Shown piece after piece: positions 62,808 through 64,000 of a stretch of 64,000 nucleotides of DNA (position 1 is its first letter; every line of letters begins with the position of its first letter). The notes beneath the pieces were generated by a model. That model was not told where the DNA came from and did not search any database. It saw only the letters and a list, made by a program, of their open reading frames with translations. The DNA lies in assembly GCF_007858435.1 (NCBI RefSeq), contig NZ_VIGW01000010.1, forward strand, positions 39,217-103,216, written 5' to 3'. Position numbers and translations under genes: made by a program. The DNA is from Tsukamurella asaccharolytica (GTDB lineage Bacteria; Actinomycetota; Actinomycetes; Mycobacteriales; Mycobacteriaceae).

Positions 62808-64000
62808 CGCTGTTCGCACCAGAGAAGTATCGCGGCTGCCACCGCAGCGCGCACACCGGGGTGATACCCGGGGTGATCGCCGACAGCGGTGCGCACGGTG
62901 TCCACGCGGGCACCGCTGGGCAGGTGGCGCAATCCCTCGGGGCCGCGCTGGGAGTCGAACCACGCGGCGTCGGGCGGCGCAAGGACGAGGACCGCGTCGG
63001 TCCCGCCGGCGACGACGGGCCGCAGCAGCACCTCGGGGACCTGGGTGACGCCGCGGCGGCCCAAAAGCCGCCACGCGGGGTACGGCAGTCGGGTGCGCAG
63101 CAGTTCCTTGACGCGGCCCCGCGGACTGCGCGCGAAGGCGGGATCGGTGCGGGGCACGCCCAGATCCCGCGCGGGCGCGGCGCTGATCGAGGGCTTGAGG
63201 CGCCACGAGTAGAGCACCGCATTGACCAGGACGGTGGCATCGGCGGCGGTCGCGCGGGCGGCGTGCGCGGCGTACCAGGACCCCGAGCAGACGCCGGCGG
63301 TGAGGAGCGGACCGTCGAGCGCGCGGGCCGCGGCGGTGGCGTCGTCCACCCCGGACGCGGGGAACAGTGCGACGGCCTCGCCCGCATCGACGGCCCCTGA
63401 CTCGCCCGCGCCCCGGCGGTCGAAGCGCATTGCCGCCCCACCCGCGCGGGCCGCCTCGCGGGCCAGCTGCACCCACGCGCGGTTGGGGCCGTGCCGGGTG
63501 TCGTTGGCGGTCGCGCAGAACAGCACCGACCGGCGCGCCGCCCCGTCGGCGGGGACGGTCCGGATCGCCGCGGCGCCGCCGACGTCCTCGATCCGCTCCT
63601 CGAGGCCGCCCCACCGGGCGCGGGTCCGGAGGATCGGGGCGACGGTGACGCGCTCCCCGTCGGGCAGGGCGGCGCCGAGCCAGGCGGCGATGCGCGCGAC
63701 CGCGTCGTCCGGGATGCGGACCAGATGCGCGCCGGGCTCGACGAACTCGGGCATCCCGTCGACGACGATCCGCTCGGCGCCGTCGGGGGCGGACGGGCCG
63801 GCGCCGGGGCGCTCGGCGAGGAGGAGACGCGGGGCGGTGAGGGCGTCGTCGGGCAGGGTGGACAGCGCGGCGACGGCGTCGGCGTGCACGTCGAGCCCGA
63901 TCCAGGTGCCGGCGCCCGCGCCGATCGCCATCCGGGCGAGGGCCGCCTGCCCGCGGACGAAGACCCGGCCCGCCACGGGGTCCCACCGCACCGCGGCGGG
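62804..64000 (-). CDS. Alpha/beta-hydrolase-like protein (5' end probably outside the window)
   Basis: At least 395 residues. The C-terminal 250 residues form an alpha/beta-hydrolase-like domain with RRSVLFCATANDTRHGPNRA, the strand AAMRFDRRGAGES and a nucleophile elbow GVCSGSWYA (Gly-x-Ser-x). This resembles hydrolases found with exosortase or envelope glycolipid genes. The first 140 residues have an additional Ala-rich part with WIGLDVHADAVAALSTLPDD. The open frame continues to the window edge; a GTG at 63991 is available but falls in what looks like ongoing protein. It is translationally coupled to the DUF218 gene. Function not assigned. Confidence 0.6.
   Translation of the reverse strand, partial: PAAVRWDPVAGRVFVRGQAALARMAIGAGAGTWIGLDVHADAVAALSTLPDDALTAPRLLLAERPGAGPSAPDGAERIVVDGMPEFVEPGAHLVRIPDDAVARIAAWLGAALPDGERVTVAPILRTRARWGGLEERIEDVGGAAAIRTVPADGAARRSVLFCATANDTRHGPNRAWVQLAREAARAGGAAMRFDRRGAGESGAVDAGEAVALFPASGVDDATAAARALDGPLLTAGVCSGSWYAAHAARATAADATVLVNAVLYSWRLKPSISAAPARDLGVPRTDPAFARSPRGRVKELLRTRLPYPAWRLLGRRGVTQVPEVLLRPVVAGGTDAVLVLAPPDAAWFDSQRGPEGLRHLPSGARVDTVRTAVGDHPGYHPGVRAAVAAAILLWCEQR

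Overview
The window is about 70% GC, and its gene content and order point to a mycolic-acid actinobacterium (Mycobacteriales). The main clue is local order resembling Mycobacterium tuberculosis Rv1832-Rv1859: gcvP, glcB, a pair of CNNM/CBS hemolysin-like proteins, guaB1, an M56 peptidase with blaI, a small thioesterase, ndh and modABC, with recCBD, an LppX/LprG-type lipoprotein and MT0933/Rv0910-type proteins nearby. Large mycobacterial genes of that segment are absent or replaced, so a relative such as Tsukamurella or Gordonia fits better than Mycobacterium itself. The genus is inference; no rRNA is present to settle it. No tRNA, rRNA, insertion sequence, prophage or CRISPR array was seen, and no gene-free stretch exceeds 300 bases.

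Layout. 1-4988: an oligopeptide-type ABC importer (binding lipoprotein plus a permease cut by the window edge) divergent from an arylsulfatase. 5041-8069: a glycine riboswitch and gcvP. 8281-12916 (minus): an MT0933-type antitoxin-like protein, a membrane-anchored solute-binding protein, a spermidine-synthase-like protein and malate synthase G. 12954-17542 (minus): a three-gene operon of cytochrome b5/desaturase, type III polyketide synthase and a cyclic-peptide-export-type ABC transporter, divergent from an LppX/LprG-like lipoprotein (17784-18605). 18711-25581 (minus): a conserved hypothetical, two CNNM/CBS proteins, GuaB1, a TM2 protein, an M56 peptidase and BlaI. 25655-25806: an IdeR-type box, promoter and terminator with no ORF, in the position of the mycobacterial iron-sparing sRNA MrsI.

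25837-37400: PspC protein, thioesterase, NDH-2, a CGNR regulator divergent from an EamA transporter, a GNAT acetyltransferase, an ATP-grasp protein, a PadR regulator with a palindromic operator, molybdate importer modABC, a second thioesterase, a DMT transporter, an Rv0910-like SRPBCC protein and a HAD hydrolase. 37432-45961: a tight recC-recB-recD operon. 45958-48980 (minus): a TetR, glycosyltransferase, small ORF and alcohol dehydrogenase operon read from a probable leaderless promoter between two TetR operators. 49131-53647: a DUF4407, NfeD-like, flotillin and MarR membrane island, plus a DUF4395 protein. 53722-64000: flavodoxin, alpha/beta hydrolase, lactate monooxygenase-like enzyme, cation/proton antiporter, orphan MetQ lipoprotein, exonuclease III, a second alcohol dehydrogenase, SRPBCC protein, APC permease, DUF218 protein and a hydrolase cut by the right edge.

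The most interesting items are the polyketide/desaturase/exporter locus with its divergent lipid-carrier-type lipoprotein, the MrsI-like RNA, the repeated operator/leader-peptide arrangement in front of the CGNR regulator, and several genes (modB, exonuclease III, possibly the spermidine-synthase homologue) whose only sensible start is a CTG overlapping the preceding TGA. Convergent genes repeatedly overlap at their 3' ends (up to 101 bases).
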